A stretch of DNA of 64,000 nt from Tessaracoccus sp. OH4464_COT-324. Lineage in GTDB: Bacteria; Actinomycetota; Actinomycetes; Propionibacteriales; Propionibacteriaceae. The notes under the pieces were generated by a model. That model saw only the letters and a program-made list of their open reading frames with translations. It ran no database searches and was not told the origin of the DNA. Positions 34,662-44,156 of the stretch are shown in pieces. The stretch covers positions 62,001 through 126,000 of the forward strand of contig NZ_RQYZ01000005.1 in the NCBI RefSeq assembly GCF_003932855.1, read 5' to 3'. Every line of letters starts with the position of its first letter. Position 1 is the stretch's first letter. The translations under genes were made by a program, and so were the position numbers.

Positions 34662-35096
34662 GTGAGCGATAAGTCGCCTGAGGACAACCTCCCCGAGAGC
34701 CTTGACGAAGCCGCCGAAGCTCCGGAGGCGGCCAGCGCGGACGTCGAGAACGCCGATGACGCCATCATCGAGGAAATGGAGAAGGACCTACCCGCCGACG
34801 ACAAGGCAGCCGCACCCATCAAGCGCAAGACCGCCAAGGCGCCGGTGAAGAAGCAAGTCGCCACTCGCAGCCGTAAGGAAGCGGAAACGGAACACGAGGA
34901 CCTCTACAAGGCCGACAACCCGGCACACTTCGTCCGCCAGTCGGTCGGCGAGTTGAAGAAGGTCGTCTGGCCTACGTGGCCTACCCTCGTCAAGTACTTC
35001 TTCGCGGTGCTGGCTTTTGTGCTGTTCGTTATCTTGTTTGTGTTCCTGCTCGACGGTGCCTTCGGCTGGGGGCTGCTGCAGATCCTAGGGAAGTAA
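34662..35096 (+). CDS. secE: Preprotein translocase subunit SecE
   Basis: This 144-residue protein has a single C-terminal transmembrane helix preceded by the SecE core FVRQSVGELKKVVWPTWPTLVKYF. The first ~85 residues are an acidic then lysine-rich, probably disordered extension, as in several actinobacteria. The GTG start follows the tRNA-Trp gene by 81 bases. SecE clamps SecY in the general secretion channel. nusG follows within four bases. Confidence 0.95.
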   Translation: MSDKSPEDNLPESLDEAAEAPEAASADVENADDAIIEEMEKDLPADDKAAAPIKRKTAKAPVKKQVATRSRKEAETEHEDLYKADNPAHFVRQSVGELKKVVWPTWPTLVKYFFAVLAFVLFVILFVFLLDGAFGWGLLQILGK

Positions 35097-35099
35097 GTG

Positions 35100-35924
35100 A
35101 TGACTGAGAACAACGAACACGACGATCTGGACTTCGAGATCGACCTCGACGCGCTCGGTGCCGCCGACGATGTCGAGGTGGACGACCTTGAGATCGACCT
35201 CGGCGCTGACCTCTCCGACGAGGCGGTGGAGGAAGCCATCGCACTCAGCTTGGGGGGCGACGACAAGGATGATGAAGAGGAGGAGGAAAGCTCCTCCGAC
35301 GCCGACGAGGCCCTGGCTAAAGCGCTCGCCGAACTCCGGGAAGAGTTGGAGGGCAAGTGGGGCGAGTGGTACGTGATCCACACCTATTCCGGCATGGAGA
35401 ACCGCGTCAAGCAGAACATTGAGGCGCGTGTCCAGTCCTTCGAGATGGAGGACTATATCTTCGAGGCCATCGTGCCCACCGAAGAGGTGGTCGAGGTGCG
35501 CAACAACGCCCGCAAGACCGTCACCCGCAGCGTCCTGCCCGGCTACGTCCTGGTGCGCATGGAGCTCACCGACGACTCGTGGGGCATCATCCGGCACACG
35601 CCCTCCGTCACCGGATTCGTCGGCAACGGCCAGACGGCTGTCCCGCTGTCCATTGACGAGGTCCTCCACATGCTTACTCCTTCGGTGAAGGCCCGGGTCA
35701 ACGCCGAGTTGGCGGGTGCCCAGCCGAAGCTGAAGAAGAAGGTCGAGGTCGTCGACTTCGCGGTCGGCGACTCCGTCATGGTGACCGACGGCCCCTTCGC
35801 GGGCATTCACGCCTCGATCACCGAAATCAACGCCAACACCAACCGCCTTCGTGCCCTGGTGGAGATCCTCGGGCGGGAGACCCCCGTCGATCTCGAATTC
35901 CGCCAGGTCAGCAAAGTCGTCTAG
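35100..35924 (+). CDS. nusG: Transcription termination/antitermination protein NusG
   Basis: The protein has 274 residues. The NGN domain starts at about residue 88 (KWGEWYVIHTYSGMENRVKQN), and the C-terminal KOW domain contains VGDSVMVTDGPFAGIHASI. About 85 residues of very acidic sequence precede the NGN, including a DDEEEEESSSD run. NusG binds RNA polymerase and couples it to Rho or the ribosome. GTG at 35097 directly before the ATG is an equally possible start. Confidence 0.96.
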   Translation: MTENNEHDDLDFEIDLDALGAADDVEVDDLEIDLGADLSDEAVEEAIALSLGGDDKDDEEEEESSSDADEALAKALAELREELEGKWGEWYVIHTYSGMENRVKQNIEARVQSFEMEDYIFEAIVPTEEVVEVRNNARKTVTRSVLPGYVLVRMELTDDSWGIIRHTPSVTGFVGNGQTAVPLSIDEVLHMLTPSVKARVNAELAGAQPKLKKKVEVVDFAVGDSVMVTDGPFAGIHASITEINANTNRLRALVEILGRETPVDLEFRQVSKVV

Positions 35925-35983
35925 GATAGAGCGTTGCGCCGAAATCCTTCGGCGTCGAACAAACATCACAGGTAAGGACCCCT

Positions 35984-36415
35984 ATGCCTCCCAAGAAGAA
36001 GGTAACGGCGATCGTCAAGATCGCCCTGCAGGCCGGCGCTGCCACGCCTGCACCGCCGGTCGGTACCGCTCTCGGTCCGCACGGCGTGAACATGATGGAG
36101 TTCGTCAAGGCCTACAACGCCAAGACGGAGGCCATGCGCGGCAACGTGATCCCCGTCGAGATCACCATCTACGAGGACCGCACGTTCACGTTTATCACCA
36201 AGACCCCGCCGGCTGCCGAGTTGATCAAGAAGGCCGCGGGCATCTCCAAGGGCTCCGGCAGCCCGCTCAAGGAGAAGGTCGGCAAGATCACCAAGGCTCA
36301 GGTTCGCGAGATCGCCGAAACCAAGCTGCCCGACCTCAACGCCAACGATGTTGAGGCCGCGATGAAGATCGTCGAAGGCACCGCCCGCCAAATGGGCGTT
36401 TCCGTCGCCGACTGA
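35984..36415 (+). CDS. rplK: 50S ribosomal protein L11
   Basis: This 143-residue L11 starts at [18 protein letters not shown]. The proline-rich hinge [15 protein letters not shown] and the RNA-binding C-terminal half ([19 protein letters not shown]) are complete. It is part of the secE-nusG-rplK-rplA cluster and forms the base of the L7/L12 stalk. Confidence 0.98.
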   Translation: MPPKKKVTAIVKIALQAGAATPAPPVGTALGPHGVNMMEFVKAYNAKTEAMRGNVIPVEITIYEDRTFTFITKTPPAAELIKKAAGISKGSGSPLKEKVGKITKAQVREIAETKLPDLNANDVEAAMKIVEGTARQMGVSVAD

Positions 36416-36432
36416 TCCACCCCATGAACTCT

Positions 36433-36456
36433 CTGGTAGGGCGTGCCCCGCACCAG
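36433..36456 (+). promoter_or_regulatory. Possible L1 autoregulatory hairpin before rplA
   Basis: The rplK-rplA spacer (36416-36506) contains CTGGT-AGGGCGTGCCCCGC-ACCAG, able to form a stem with an internal GGG/CCC pair. L1 is known to repress its own operon by binding an mRNA site resembling its 23S rRNA target. Whether this hairpin is that site is an inference. Confidence 0.3.
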
Positions 36457-36506
36457 AACTGGCGGACCGGGATACGAACCCGGCACACAAGCTGAAGGAA
36501 CCAGAT

Positions 36507-37205
36507 ATGAAGCACGGCAAGGAATACAAGGCCGCAGCCGCCAAGCGCGACGCTGCCCAGGCCTATTCCCCCGAAGAGGCTATCCGCCTCATCAAGGAGA
36601 TGGCGTCGGCCAAGTTCGACGAGTCCATCGACGTCGCGATGCGTCTCGGCGTAGACCCCCGCAAGGCAGACCAGATGGTCCGCGGCACGGTCAACCTTCC
36701 TCACGGCACTGGCAAGACGGCACGGGTCCTCGTCTTCGCTTCTGGTGAGAAGGCTGAGGCCGCTCTGGCAGCCGGCGCCGACGAGGTGGGAACCGACGAG
36801 CTGATCGAGAAGGTGGCCGGCGGCTATCTCGACTTCGACGCGGTTGTGGCCACCCCCGACATGATGGGCAAGGTCGGCCGTCTCGGACGCGTCCTCGGCC
36901 CCCGCGGCCTCATGCCGAACCCCAAGACGGGTACCGTCACGATGGACACCGGCAAGGCTGTGGCAGACATCAAGGGCGGCAAGATCGAGTTCCGAGTCGA
37001 TCGGCACGCCAACCTGCAGTTCATCATCGGTAAGGCCTCCTTCACCGAGCAGCAGTTGGTGGACAACTACTTCGCGGTTCTCGACGAGGTGCTGCGCCTG
37101 AAGCCAGCCTCCTCGAAGGGGCGCTACCTGCGCAAGATCGCCGTGTCGGCCACCATGAGCCCGAGTGTCCAGGTGGACACCCAGGCCCAGAAGCCGGCCA
37201 ATTGA
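36507..37205 (+). CDS. rplA: 50S ribosomal protein L1
   Basis: This 232-residue L1 starts at [15 protein letters not shown]. The signature [14 protein letters not shown] is present near residue 132. It forms the mobile L1 stalk that helps release deacylated tRNA. It ends the secE-nusG-rplK-rplA unit and is followed by a strong terminator. Confidence 0.98.
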   Translation: MKHGKEYKAAAAKRDAAQAYSPEEAIRLIKEMASAKFDESIDVAMRLGVDPRKADQMVRGTVNLPHGTGKTARVLVFASGEKAEAALAAGADEVGTDELIEKVAGGYLDFDAVVATPDMMGKVGRLGRVLGPRGLMPNPKTGTVTMDTGKAVADIKGGKIEFRVDRHANLQFIIGKASFTEQQLVDNYFAVLDEVLRLKPASSKGRYLRKIAVSATMSPSVQVDTQAQKPAN

Positions 37206-37214
37206 GTCGAGCCG

Positions 37215-37245
37215 AAATGGGGCGGACGTTCTGTCCGCCCCATTT
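37215..37245 (+). terminator. Rho-independent terminator after rplA
   Basis: A 13-bp perfect stem (37215-37227 with 37233-37245, arms AAATGGGGCGGAC / GTCCGCCCCATTT) has a 5-base loop and is followed by GTTTTCCCC. It begins 10 bases after the rplA stop. Confidence 0.92.
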
Positions 37246-37380
37246 GTTTTCCCCAAAACACCTCTGACCAGCCGCGACGATGCGCTAGCCCACCCCGCTA
37301 CCAGCAATGAACGCTTTGGTTGTTAGGATCGGGGAGCGGTCACAGTGTGGTGGCCGCACCACCTGAGGGAGGGAGTACAC

Positions 37381-40300
37381 GTGAGTAAGAGCAGCCGGTT
37401 GTTTGCGGTCTGTCTGGGAGTGGTTCTACTGCTCGGAGGGTTTGGCGCACCCGCTGGCGCCGAACCACCAGCCCAGCCGGACGCGGTGTCGGTGCCCGGA
37501 AGCCACAATAAGGCGATGGGCTGCGACGCCGACTGGCAGCCCGGTTGCGCTGATGCTCAGCTCAAGCTGGACGCGGATTCCGTCTGGAAGGGCACCTTCG
37601 CCCTGCCCGCGGGCGAGTACGAATACAAGGCAGCCATCAACCGCAGCTGGGACGAGAACTACGGGGCCGGCGGGGCAGCTGGCGGCGCCAACATCACCTA
37701 CACGGTCGCAGACAAGCCAGTCACCTTTTACTATGAGCACGCCCGCCACTACGTCACCAGCGACGCCGAGGGCCCGATCATCACCGCCCCCGGCTCCATG
37801 CAGTCCGAGCTGGGTTGCGCCGCCGACTGGGATCCGAGTTGCATGGCAACGTGGCTGATCGACCCGGAACGTGACGGTGTCTACACCTGGTCCTCCACAG
37901 AATTGCCGGCGGGTAACTACGAGATGAAGGTGGCTCACGGTTTGAGCTGGGCGGAGAGTTACGGCAATGAAGGGGCGAACGTGAAGTTCTCCGTGCCTCG
38001 GGCGGGTGTCCAGGTGGCGATCAGTTACAACATCGGCAGTCACGAGATCGTAGTCAGCTCCTCGGAGCCCGGGGTAGCTCCCGATCTCCGGGCCGCGAAG
38101 GCGATTTGGCTTGCTCCGGATCTGATCGCCTGGCCGGTGGATGCGAAGGTGGCCTCCGACGCGTTCCGCCTGCACTGGGCCCCAGAGGGGATGACGGTCG
38201 GCGACGCCGGGTTGAGCGGGGAGTCCGTGTCGCTAGTGCTGGACCAAGCGGGCCTGCCCGACGAGATGAAGCGACGATTCCCGCACCTGGCCAGGTACGC
38301 TGCGCTGCGCGTTGACTCCGTCGACGCCGCGCGCGCCAAGCAACTTCTCACCGGCCAGGTGGCGGTTGGGCGCTACGCGGCCGACGGCAAGCTTCTGGAC
38401 GGCACTGGTATTCAGATCGCGCCGCTGCTCGACCGGCTCTACGCTCCGGCCGCGGAGGCCCAGCTGGGAGTCAGCCTGGCCCGCCCTGTCGCGCGGCTCT
38501 GGGCGCCCACGGCCCGCAACGTCACGATGCTCATCTGGCCGGGGGGCCAGTCTTCGGAACCCACCAGGCTGAACATGTCTCGGGATGATGCGACCGGTAT
38601 CTGGTCCACCACGGGGGACTCCTCCTGGAGCGGCGCGCACTACCTGTACGAGGTGGAGGTCTTCGTGCCGAGCACGGGTCGCGTCGAGAAGAACCTGGTC
38701 ACCGACCCGTACTCGGTGGGCCTCACCCTGAACTCGCGCCGTTCGGTGATGGTGGATCTGAACAGCCCGACGACGCGGCCGCCCGGCTGGGAGTCGAGCG
38801 TCGGGCCCAAGCTCGCGAGCCCCGTCGATCAGACGATCTACGAGTTGCACGTTCGGGACTTCTCCGTCAACGACCCGGCGGTGCCGGAAGAGCTGCGTGG
38901 CTCCTACAAGGCGTTCGGGGTGGATGGCAACGGACGTAAGCACCTGCGCAGGCTCGCCGAGGCTGGGCTGAACACCGTGCACCTGCTGCCGACGTTCGAC
39001 ATCGCCACCATTGAGGAGGATCCGTCGAAACAGCTGAAGCCGGAGTGCAATCCCGCGTTGTTCGCCCCCGACAGCCCGGAGATGCAAAAGTGTATCGCCG
39101 ACGTGGCCGACAAGGACGCCTTCAACTGGGGCTACGACCCGTTCCACTACATGACGCCTGAGGGGTCCTACGCCTCGACGGCGGCCGCGGCCGACGGCGG
39201 GCAACGGACCCGCGAATTCCGCGAGATGGTGGCCGCGCTGCACAGCCTGAACCTGCGAGTCGTGCTCGATCAGGTCTACAACCACACGACGCAGTCCGGG
39301 CAGGGGGAGCGCTCGGTGCTCGATCGGGTCGTGCCCGGCTACTATCACCGGTTGAACGCCGACGGCGGGATCGAGAACTCCACCTGCTGCGAGAACATCG
39401 CCACCGAGAACGCAATGGCGCAGAAGCTGATGGTGGACTCCGTGGTGCTGTGGGCCAAACACTACCGGGTTGACGGTTTCCGCTTCGACCTGATGGGGCA
39501 TCACTCGACGACGAACATGGCCGCCGTGCGTCGGGCCCTCGATGAACTGACCCCGGAACGAGACGGCGTGGATGGCAAGGCCATCACCCTTTACGGCGAG
39601 GGTTGGGACTTCGGCGAGGTGGGCGGCAACGCGCGATTCGAGCAGGCCAAGCAGGGGCAGCTGGCGGGCACGTCGATCGGCACCTTCAACGATCGGTTGC
39701 GCGACGGGGTGCGCGGCGGCGGCCCGTTCGACGCGGACCCGCGCACCGACCGAGGCTTTGCCACCACCGGCGACAATGCCGACGACCTGGACCTCGTGCA
39801 GATTGGTCTGGCCGGCAACCTGGCCGACTTCCAGCTGCGCAGTCAGAAAACCCGCGAGGTGGTGCCGGGCAGCAAGATCGACTACAACGGCGCTCCTGCG
39901 GGCTATGCCGCCCAACCCGACGAGGTCGTGAACTACGTGGACGCGCACGACAACGAGACGTTGTTCGACATGATCACGTTCAAAGTGCCCACGGATCTGC
40001 CGATGAGCGAGCGGATCCGGCTCAACACGCTGGCGCTGGCCACGACGACGCTCAGCCAGTCCGCGTCGTTCTGGCACGCGGGCACGGACATGCTGCGCAG
40101 CAAGAGCCTCGACCGGGACTCCTACAACTCCGGGGACTGGTTCAACCTGCTCGACTTCACGATGGCCGACAACGGGTTCGGGCGCGGGCTGCCCCCGGCG
40201 GGTAAGAACAAGGACAAGTGGGCGTTCATGGCCCCGCTGCTGGCCAACCCCGCCAACAAGCCGTCCTCGGAGCAGATCAGCCAGGCGTCGGCGATGGCGC

Positions 40301-40755
40301 AGGATCTGCTGCGGCTGCGGGCCACGACCAAGCTGTTTAGGTTGGGAGACGCCGACCTGATTCGGCAGAAGCTGTCCTTCCCCGTCTCCGGTACCGAGCA
40401 CGGCTCCAACCAGGTGATCGTGCTGCGCGTCGACGACTCCGTGGGTCCTGACGCCGACCCGAGGCTGAAGCAACTCGTCGCCGTGTTCAACGCCTCGGGC
40501 GCGGACATCGAGCAGCGCGTGCCCGGGCTGGAAGGTGCCCCACTGGTGCTGAACGATGTGCAGGCCCAGGGCGCCGACCCCGTCGCGAAGCGCGCCAGCT
40601 GGGACGCGGCCACCGCCACGGCCCGCGTGCCGGCGCGTACCGTCGCGGTGTTCTGGGAGACCCAACCGGTCAAGCCGAGTGAGCCCAAGCCGAGTGAGCC
40701 CAAGCCGTCGAAGCCCGGCCGCCCCGGCCTGCCGCGCACGGGCCAGCCGGGCTGA
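37381..40755 (+). CDS. Secreted pullulanase-type alpha-1,6-glucosidase (GH13)
   Basis: The protein has 1,124 residues. The GTG start has GAGGGAGGG upstream, and a signal peptide covers residues 1-27. Two X25/SusE-like starch-binding modules (about 32-115 and 130-215, each with GC-x-DW-x-P-x-C) precede a CBM48-type domain and the GH13 barrel. Catalytic residues by family comparison are D703 (GFRFDLMG), E740 (YGEGWDFG) and D857 (DAHDNE). It debranches alpha-glucans outside the cell. The end is a PSEPKP repeat followed by LPRTGQPG and the stop, so an LPxTG motif is present but the hydrophobic anchor and charged tail are missing. Confidence 0.93.
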   Translation: MSKSSRLFAVCLGVVLLLGGFGAPAGAEPPAQPDAVSVPGSHNKAMGCDADWQPGCADAQLKLDADSVWKGTFALPAGEYEYKAAINRSWDENYGAGGAAGGANITYTVADKPVTFYYEHARHYVTSDAEGPIITAPGSMQSELGCAADWDPSCMATWLIDPERDGVYTWSSTELPAGNYEMKVAHGLSWAESYGNEGANVKFSVPRAGVQVAISYNIGSHEIVVSSSEPGVAPDLRAAKAIWLAPDLIAWPVDAKVASDAFRLHWAPEGMTVGDAGLSGESVSLVLDQAGLPDEMKRRFPHLARYAALRVDSVDAARAKQLLTGQVAVGRYAADGKLLDGTGIQIAPLLDRLYAPAAEAQLGVSLARPVARLWAPTARNVTMLIWPGGQSSEPTRLNMSRDDATGIWSTTGDSSWSGAHYLYEVEVFVPSTGRVEKNLVTDPYSVGLTLNSRRSVMVDLNSPTTRPPGWESSVGPKLASPVDQTIYELHVRDFSVNDPAVPEELRGSYKAFGVDGNGRKHLRRLAEAGLNTVHLLPTFDIATIEEDPSKQLKPECNPALFAPDSPEMQKCIADVADKDAFNWGYDPFHYMTPEGSYASTAAAADGGQRTREFREMVAALHSLNLRVVLDQVYNHTTQSGQGERSVLDRVVPGYYHRLNADGGIENSTCCENIATENAMAQKLMVDSVVLWAKHYRVDGFRFDLMGHHSTTNMAAVRRALDELTPERDGVDGKAITLYGEGWDFGEVGGNARFEQAKQGQLAGTSIGTFNDRLRDGVRGGGPFDADPRTDRGFATTGDNADDLDLVQIGLAGNLADFQLRSQKTREVVPGSKIDYNGAPAGYAAQPDEVVNYVDAHDNETLFDMITFKVPTDLPMSERIRLNTLALATTTLSQSASFWHAGTDMLRSKSLDRDSYNSGDWFNLLDFTMADNGFGRGLPPAGKNKDKWAFMAPLLANPANKPSSEQISQASAMAQDLLRLRATTKLFRLGDADLIRQKLSFPVSGTEHGSNQVIVLRVDDSVGPDADPRLKQLVAVFNASGADIEQRVPGLEGAPLVLNDVQAQGADPVAKRASWDAATATARVPARTVAVFWETQPVKPSEPKPSEPKPSKPGRPGLPRTGQPG

Positions 40756-40935
40756 CCGAGCCGGCCGGTCCACCGGGCGGGCGCCGAGGGTCGCACCCCG
40801 CGGGGCAGCGTGGCTCGGCCCGGCCCGGAGCGGCCGTGCCGGTGCGGGGTTCGGTGGTAATCCCGGAAAACGGTGCGGAGCCCGGCCGCGGGACCTAGGA
40901 TCTAGCTAGCGTCCGCGCACCTCAAGGAGGAGGAC

Positions 40936-42414
40936 ATGTCGCTGAAAATCGACTACCTGCTGGAGTGTCTGGCCGATCCCGGTTCCTACCAGTCCTGGGA
41001 CGTGCCGCTCGACGACCCGCCGCCCACCGTCGGCTACGCCGAGGCGCTGCGCATGGCCCGGCACAAGACGGGGCGCGACGAATCGGTCACTGCGGGGGAG
41101 TGCACGATCAACGGACGGCGGGTGGCCGTCGTCGGCGGTGACCCCACCTTCCTAGGCGGCAGCATTGGCGTGGCCGCGGGCGAACGACTGACCGCCGCGA
41201 TCGAGCGCGCGACGGGGGAGAGGCTGCCCATCATCGCGCTCCCCGTCGGCGGTGGCACCCGGATGCAGGAGGGTACGGTGGCCTTCCTCCAGATGGTGAA
41301 GATCACCGCCGCGGTGCTGGCGCACAAGGAGGCCCACCTGCCGTATCTGGTCTATCTGCGCAACCCGACCATGGGCGGGGTCTTCGCCTCTTGGGGCTCG
41401 TTGGGCCACGTGACGTTCGCGGAGCCGGGGGCGCTCGTCGGTTTCCTGGGGCCGCGGGTCTATGAGGCGCTCTACGGACAGCCCTTCCCACCCGGGGTGC
41501 AGCAGTCGGACAACCTGGCGGAGCTGGGCATCATTGACCGGGTGCTGCCCCCCGACGAGCTGCGCGCGGCGCTCCACAAGCTGCTGAACGTGCTCGTCAC
41601 GCGCTCCTCCGGCGAGCGCAGCGGCGAGCGGGACTGGCCGCCGCTCGGCGACACGCCCGCCTGGGAGTCGGTGCAGCGCACGCGGCGCGACGACCGGCCG
41701 GGTCTGCGCGAACTGCTGGCGCACGCGGCCACCGACGTGACAATGCTCAACGGCACAGGCGACGGCGAAACTCACCCGGGCAGCGTGCTCGCCCTCGCGC
41801 GCTGGGCGGACACCCCGTGCGTCGTGGTCGGCCAGGACCGGGCCGATCAGGGACGCCCGCTCGACCCGGCCGCGCTGCGCGAGGTGCGGCGCGGAATCCG
41901 GTTGGCCAGGGAGCTGAAGTTGCCGCTGGTCAGCGTCATCGACACTCCGGGCGCCGCGCTGTCGAAGGAAGCGGAAGAGCGGGGCATGGCCAGCGAGATC
42001 GCGCGCACGCTGGCGGACCTGCTGAGCCTCGAAACCCCCACGGTGAGCTTGCTGCTCGGCCAGGGCACCGGCGGCATCGCGCTGGCCTTGACCCCGGCGG
42101 ATCGGGTGGTGTGCAGCGAGCACGCCTGGCTGTCGCCGCTGCCGCCGGAGGGGGCGTCGGCGATTGTCCACCGCGATGTCGACCACGCCGAGCAGCTGGC
42201 CGAGGCGCAGGGCATTCGGTCGCGGGCGTTGCGAACGGCGGGCATCGTCGACGTGATCGTGCCGGAGCCCGACGACCCGGCCGCCGACGTGGCGCAGTTC
42301 TGCGGCAATCTAGCGGCCGCGTTGCACGATCAGATCCTCGCGGCCTGCGCGCTGAGCGACGAGGAACGGCTCGGCACCAGACGAGTACGGTTCCGCACCC
42401 TCGGCTGGGGTTAG
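40936..42414 (+). CDS. Fused acetyl-CoA carboxylase carboxyltransferase (AccD-AccA)
   Basis: This 492-residue protein joins the beta (residues 1-235, TRMQEGTVAFLQMVK and NPTMGGVFASWGSLG) and alpha (260-492, LPLVSVIDTPGA and LLLGQGTGGIALAL) carboxyltransferase halves. Both oxyanion-type glycine pairs are visible. The N-terminal zinc ribbon of E. coli AccD is absent. It transfers CO2 from biotin to an acyl-CoA, probably acetyl-CoA. AAGGAGGAGG precedes the ATG. It stands alone between pullulanase and a convergent ABC importer, so its biotin carrier is encoded elsewhere. Confidence 0.88.
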   Translation: MSLKIDYLLECLADPGSYQSWDVPLDDPPPTVGYAEALRMARHKTGRDESVTAGECTINGRRVAVVGGDPTFLGGSIGVAAGERLTAAIERATGERLPIIALPVGGGTRMQEGTVAFLQMVKITAAVLAHKEAHLPYLVYLRNPTMGGVFASWGSLGHVTFAEPGALVGFLGPRVYEALYGQPFPPGVQQSDNLAELGIIDRVLPPDELRAALHKLLNVLVTRSSGERSGERDWPPLGDTPAWESVQRTRRDDRPGLRELLAHAATDVTMLNGTGDGETHPGSVLALARWADTPCVVVGQDRADQGRPLDPAALREVRRGIRLARELKLPLVSVIDTPGAALSKEAEERGMASEIARTLADLLSLETPTVSLLLGQGTGGIALALTPADRVVCSEHAWLSPLPPEGASAIVHRDVDHAEQLAEAQGIRSRALRTAGIVDVIVPEPDDPAADVAQFCGNLAAALHDQILAACALSDEERLGTRRVRFRTLGWG

Positions 42415-42450
42415 GGTCGCCCTGCTCCGGCGGCGCTTTCCCGAGACGGC

Positions 42451-43215
42451 TTAGAGCACGCGGGCGAAGAAGTCGCGGGTGCGCTCCTGCCGGGGGTTGT
42501 CGATCACCTCGGCAGGGGTGCCGCACTCGACGATCTCCCCGTCGGCCATGAACACCACCTGATCCGCAACCTCCCGGGCGAAGCCGATCTCGTGGGTCAC
42601 CACCACCATGGTCATGCCGCTGGCTGCCAGCTCCTTCATCACGGTGAGCACTTCGCCCACCAGCTCCGGGTCGAGGGCGGAGGTGGGCTCGTCGAAGAGC
42701 ATCAACTCCGGCTCCATGGCGAGTGCCCGGGCGATTGCCACGCGCTGCTGCTGCCCGCCGGAGAGCTGGCCGGGATAGTGGTCGATGCGCTCCGCGAGTC
42801 CCACCCGGTCGAGCAGTTCGATGGCCAGGGCTCGCGCCTCGGATTTGGCCAGGCCGCGCACCTGGATGGGGGCCTCCATCACGTTTTGCAGCGCCGTCAT
42901 GTGCGGGAACAGGTTGAACCGTTGGAACACCATGCCGATGCGGGAGCGTTGTCGGGCGATGTCGGCGTCGGTGCGGCGGCGCAGCACGGTCTTCCCGCTC
43001 TCTTCGGTCTCTGTGAGGCCCATGAGCTCGCCCGCGACGCGCAGCCGCCCGGCGGAGATCTGCTCCAGTTCGTTGATGCAGCGCAGCAGCGTGGACTTGC
43101 CTGAGCCCGACGGCCCGAGCAGGACGCAGACCTCGCCGCGGGCAACGTCTAGGTCCACGCCCCTGAGCACGTGGGTGTCGCCGAAGAACTTGTGTACGTG
43201 TCGTATCTCGATCAT
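42451..43215 (-). CDS. Polar amino-acid ABC importer, ATP-binding protein
   Basis: This 254-residue GlnQ-type ATPase has Walker [10 protein letters not shown], a Q-loop in [18 protein letters not shown], signature [15 protein letters not shown] and Walker [13 protein letters not shown]. It powers the permease encoded just upstream, with which it overlaps by ATGA. Last gene of the binding protein-permease-ATPase operon. Confidence 0.95.
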   Translation of the reverse strand: MIEIRHVHKFFGDTHVLRGVDLDVARGEVCVLLGPSGSGKSTLLRCINELEQISAGRLRVAGELMGLTETEESGKTVLRRRTDADIARQRSRIGMVFQRFNLFPHMTALQNVMEAPIQVRGLAKSEARALAIELLDRVGLAERIDHYPGQLSGGQQQRVAIARALAMEPELMLFDEPTSALDPELVGEVLTVMKELAASGMTMVVVTHEIGFAREVADQVVFMADGEIVECGTPAEVIDNPRQERTRDFFARVL

Positions 43216-44153
43216 GGGGTCACATCCAGGAAGGGATCGTCCTTGGCGCTGCCGGAGCTGAGCATGGAGGCCTGCTTGCGGCTGAGGCGTTTGGGGTGTT
43301 CGGGATCGAATCCCTTGCCGTAGTGGGCCTCGATGCGGGCCTGCACCATCATCAGCAGCGACGTGATCACCAGGTAGTGGATGGCCGCGACGATGAGCAG
43401 CGGCACGGGCAGGAACAGGGAGTTGCCGATCACTTGTGTAGCGAACGTCAGGTCAAGCGTGAACGGTACTGCGGTGACCAGCGACGTCGTTTTCAACATC
43501 GAGATGGTCTCGTTGCCGGTGGGCGGGACGATCACCCGCATCGCCTGCGGGATGATGATCCGCCTGAGCGTCGTCGAGCGTTTCATGCCGAGCGCGGTGG
43601 CAGCCTCCCACTGTCCGCGGTCGATGGAGTTCAGCCCGGAGCGCACGATTTCCGCCAGGTACGCGCCCTCGTTGAGTCCGAGGCCGAGCAGCGCGGGCAG
43701 AAAGCCCGCGCGGAGGAACGAGTCCATGATGTGCTGGGTATCCAGTTCGGCGAGCGGGATGCCGGGCAGGCCGAGGGTGATCGTCGGGTAGAGCACCGCG
43801 AACAACCCCCAGAAGATCAGCTGGGTGTACACCGGGGTGCCACGGAAAAACCAGATGTAGGCGGTGGCGACGCCGCGAAGTACAGGGTTGGTGCTCATGC
43901 GCATGATCGCGCTGGTGAGCGCCAGCACGATGCCTATGACCATTGAGGCAAAGGTCAGCACCAGGGTCCAGCCGACCCCGCTCAGCACGCGCGCGTCGAG
44001 CAGGTGGCGGGCTACTACATCCCAGCGGAAGTTCGGGTTGGTGATTAGCGAGTAGGCGAGCCCGGCGCTGGCGAGCGCGACGATCGTCGCCGCCACCCAG
44101 GTGCCCGGCCGGGGCACGGGCCGGGCGTGGATCAGTTCGGGTTGGGACGGCAC
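43212..44153 (-). CDS. Polar amino-acid ABC importer, permease
   Basis: This 313-residue HisM/GlnP-type permease has an N-terminal helix, then the core starting [19 protein letters not shown]. The EAA loop ([24 protein letters not shown]) contacts the ATPase. A ~35-residue charged C-terminal tail is present. It lies 3 bases after the binding-protein stop and overlaps the ATPase gene. Confidence 0.94.
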   Translation of the reverse strand: MPSQPELIHARPVPRPGTWVAATIVALASAGLAYSLITNPNFRWDVVARHLLDARVLSGVGWTLVLTFASMVIGIVLALTSAIMRMSTNPVLRGVATAYIWFFRGTPVYTQLIFWGLFAVLYPTITLGLPGIPLAELDTQHIMDSFLRAGFLPALLGLGLNEGAYLAEIVRSGLNSIDRGQWEAATALGMKRSTTLRRIIIPQAMRVIVPPTGNETISMLKTTSLVTAVPFTLDLTFATQVIGNSLFLPVPLLIVAAIHYLVITSLLMMVQARIEAHYGKGFDPEHPKRLSRKQASMLSSGSAKDDPFLDVTP

Positions 44154-44156
44154 GGA

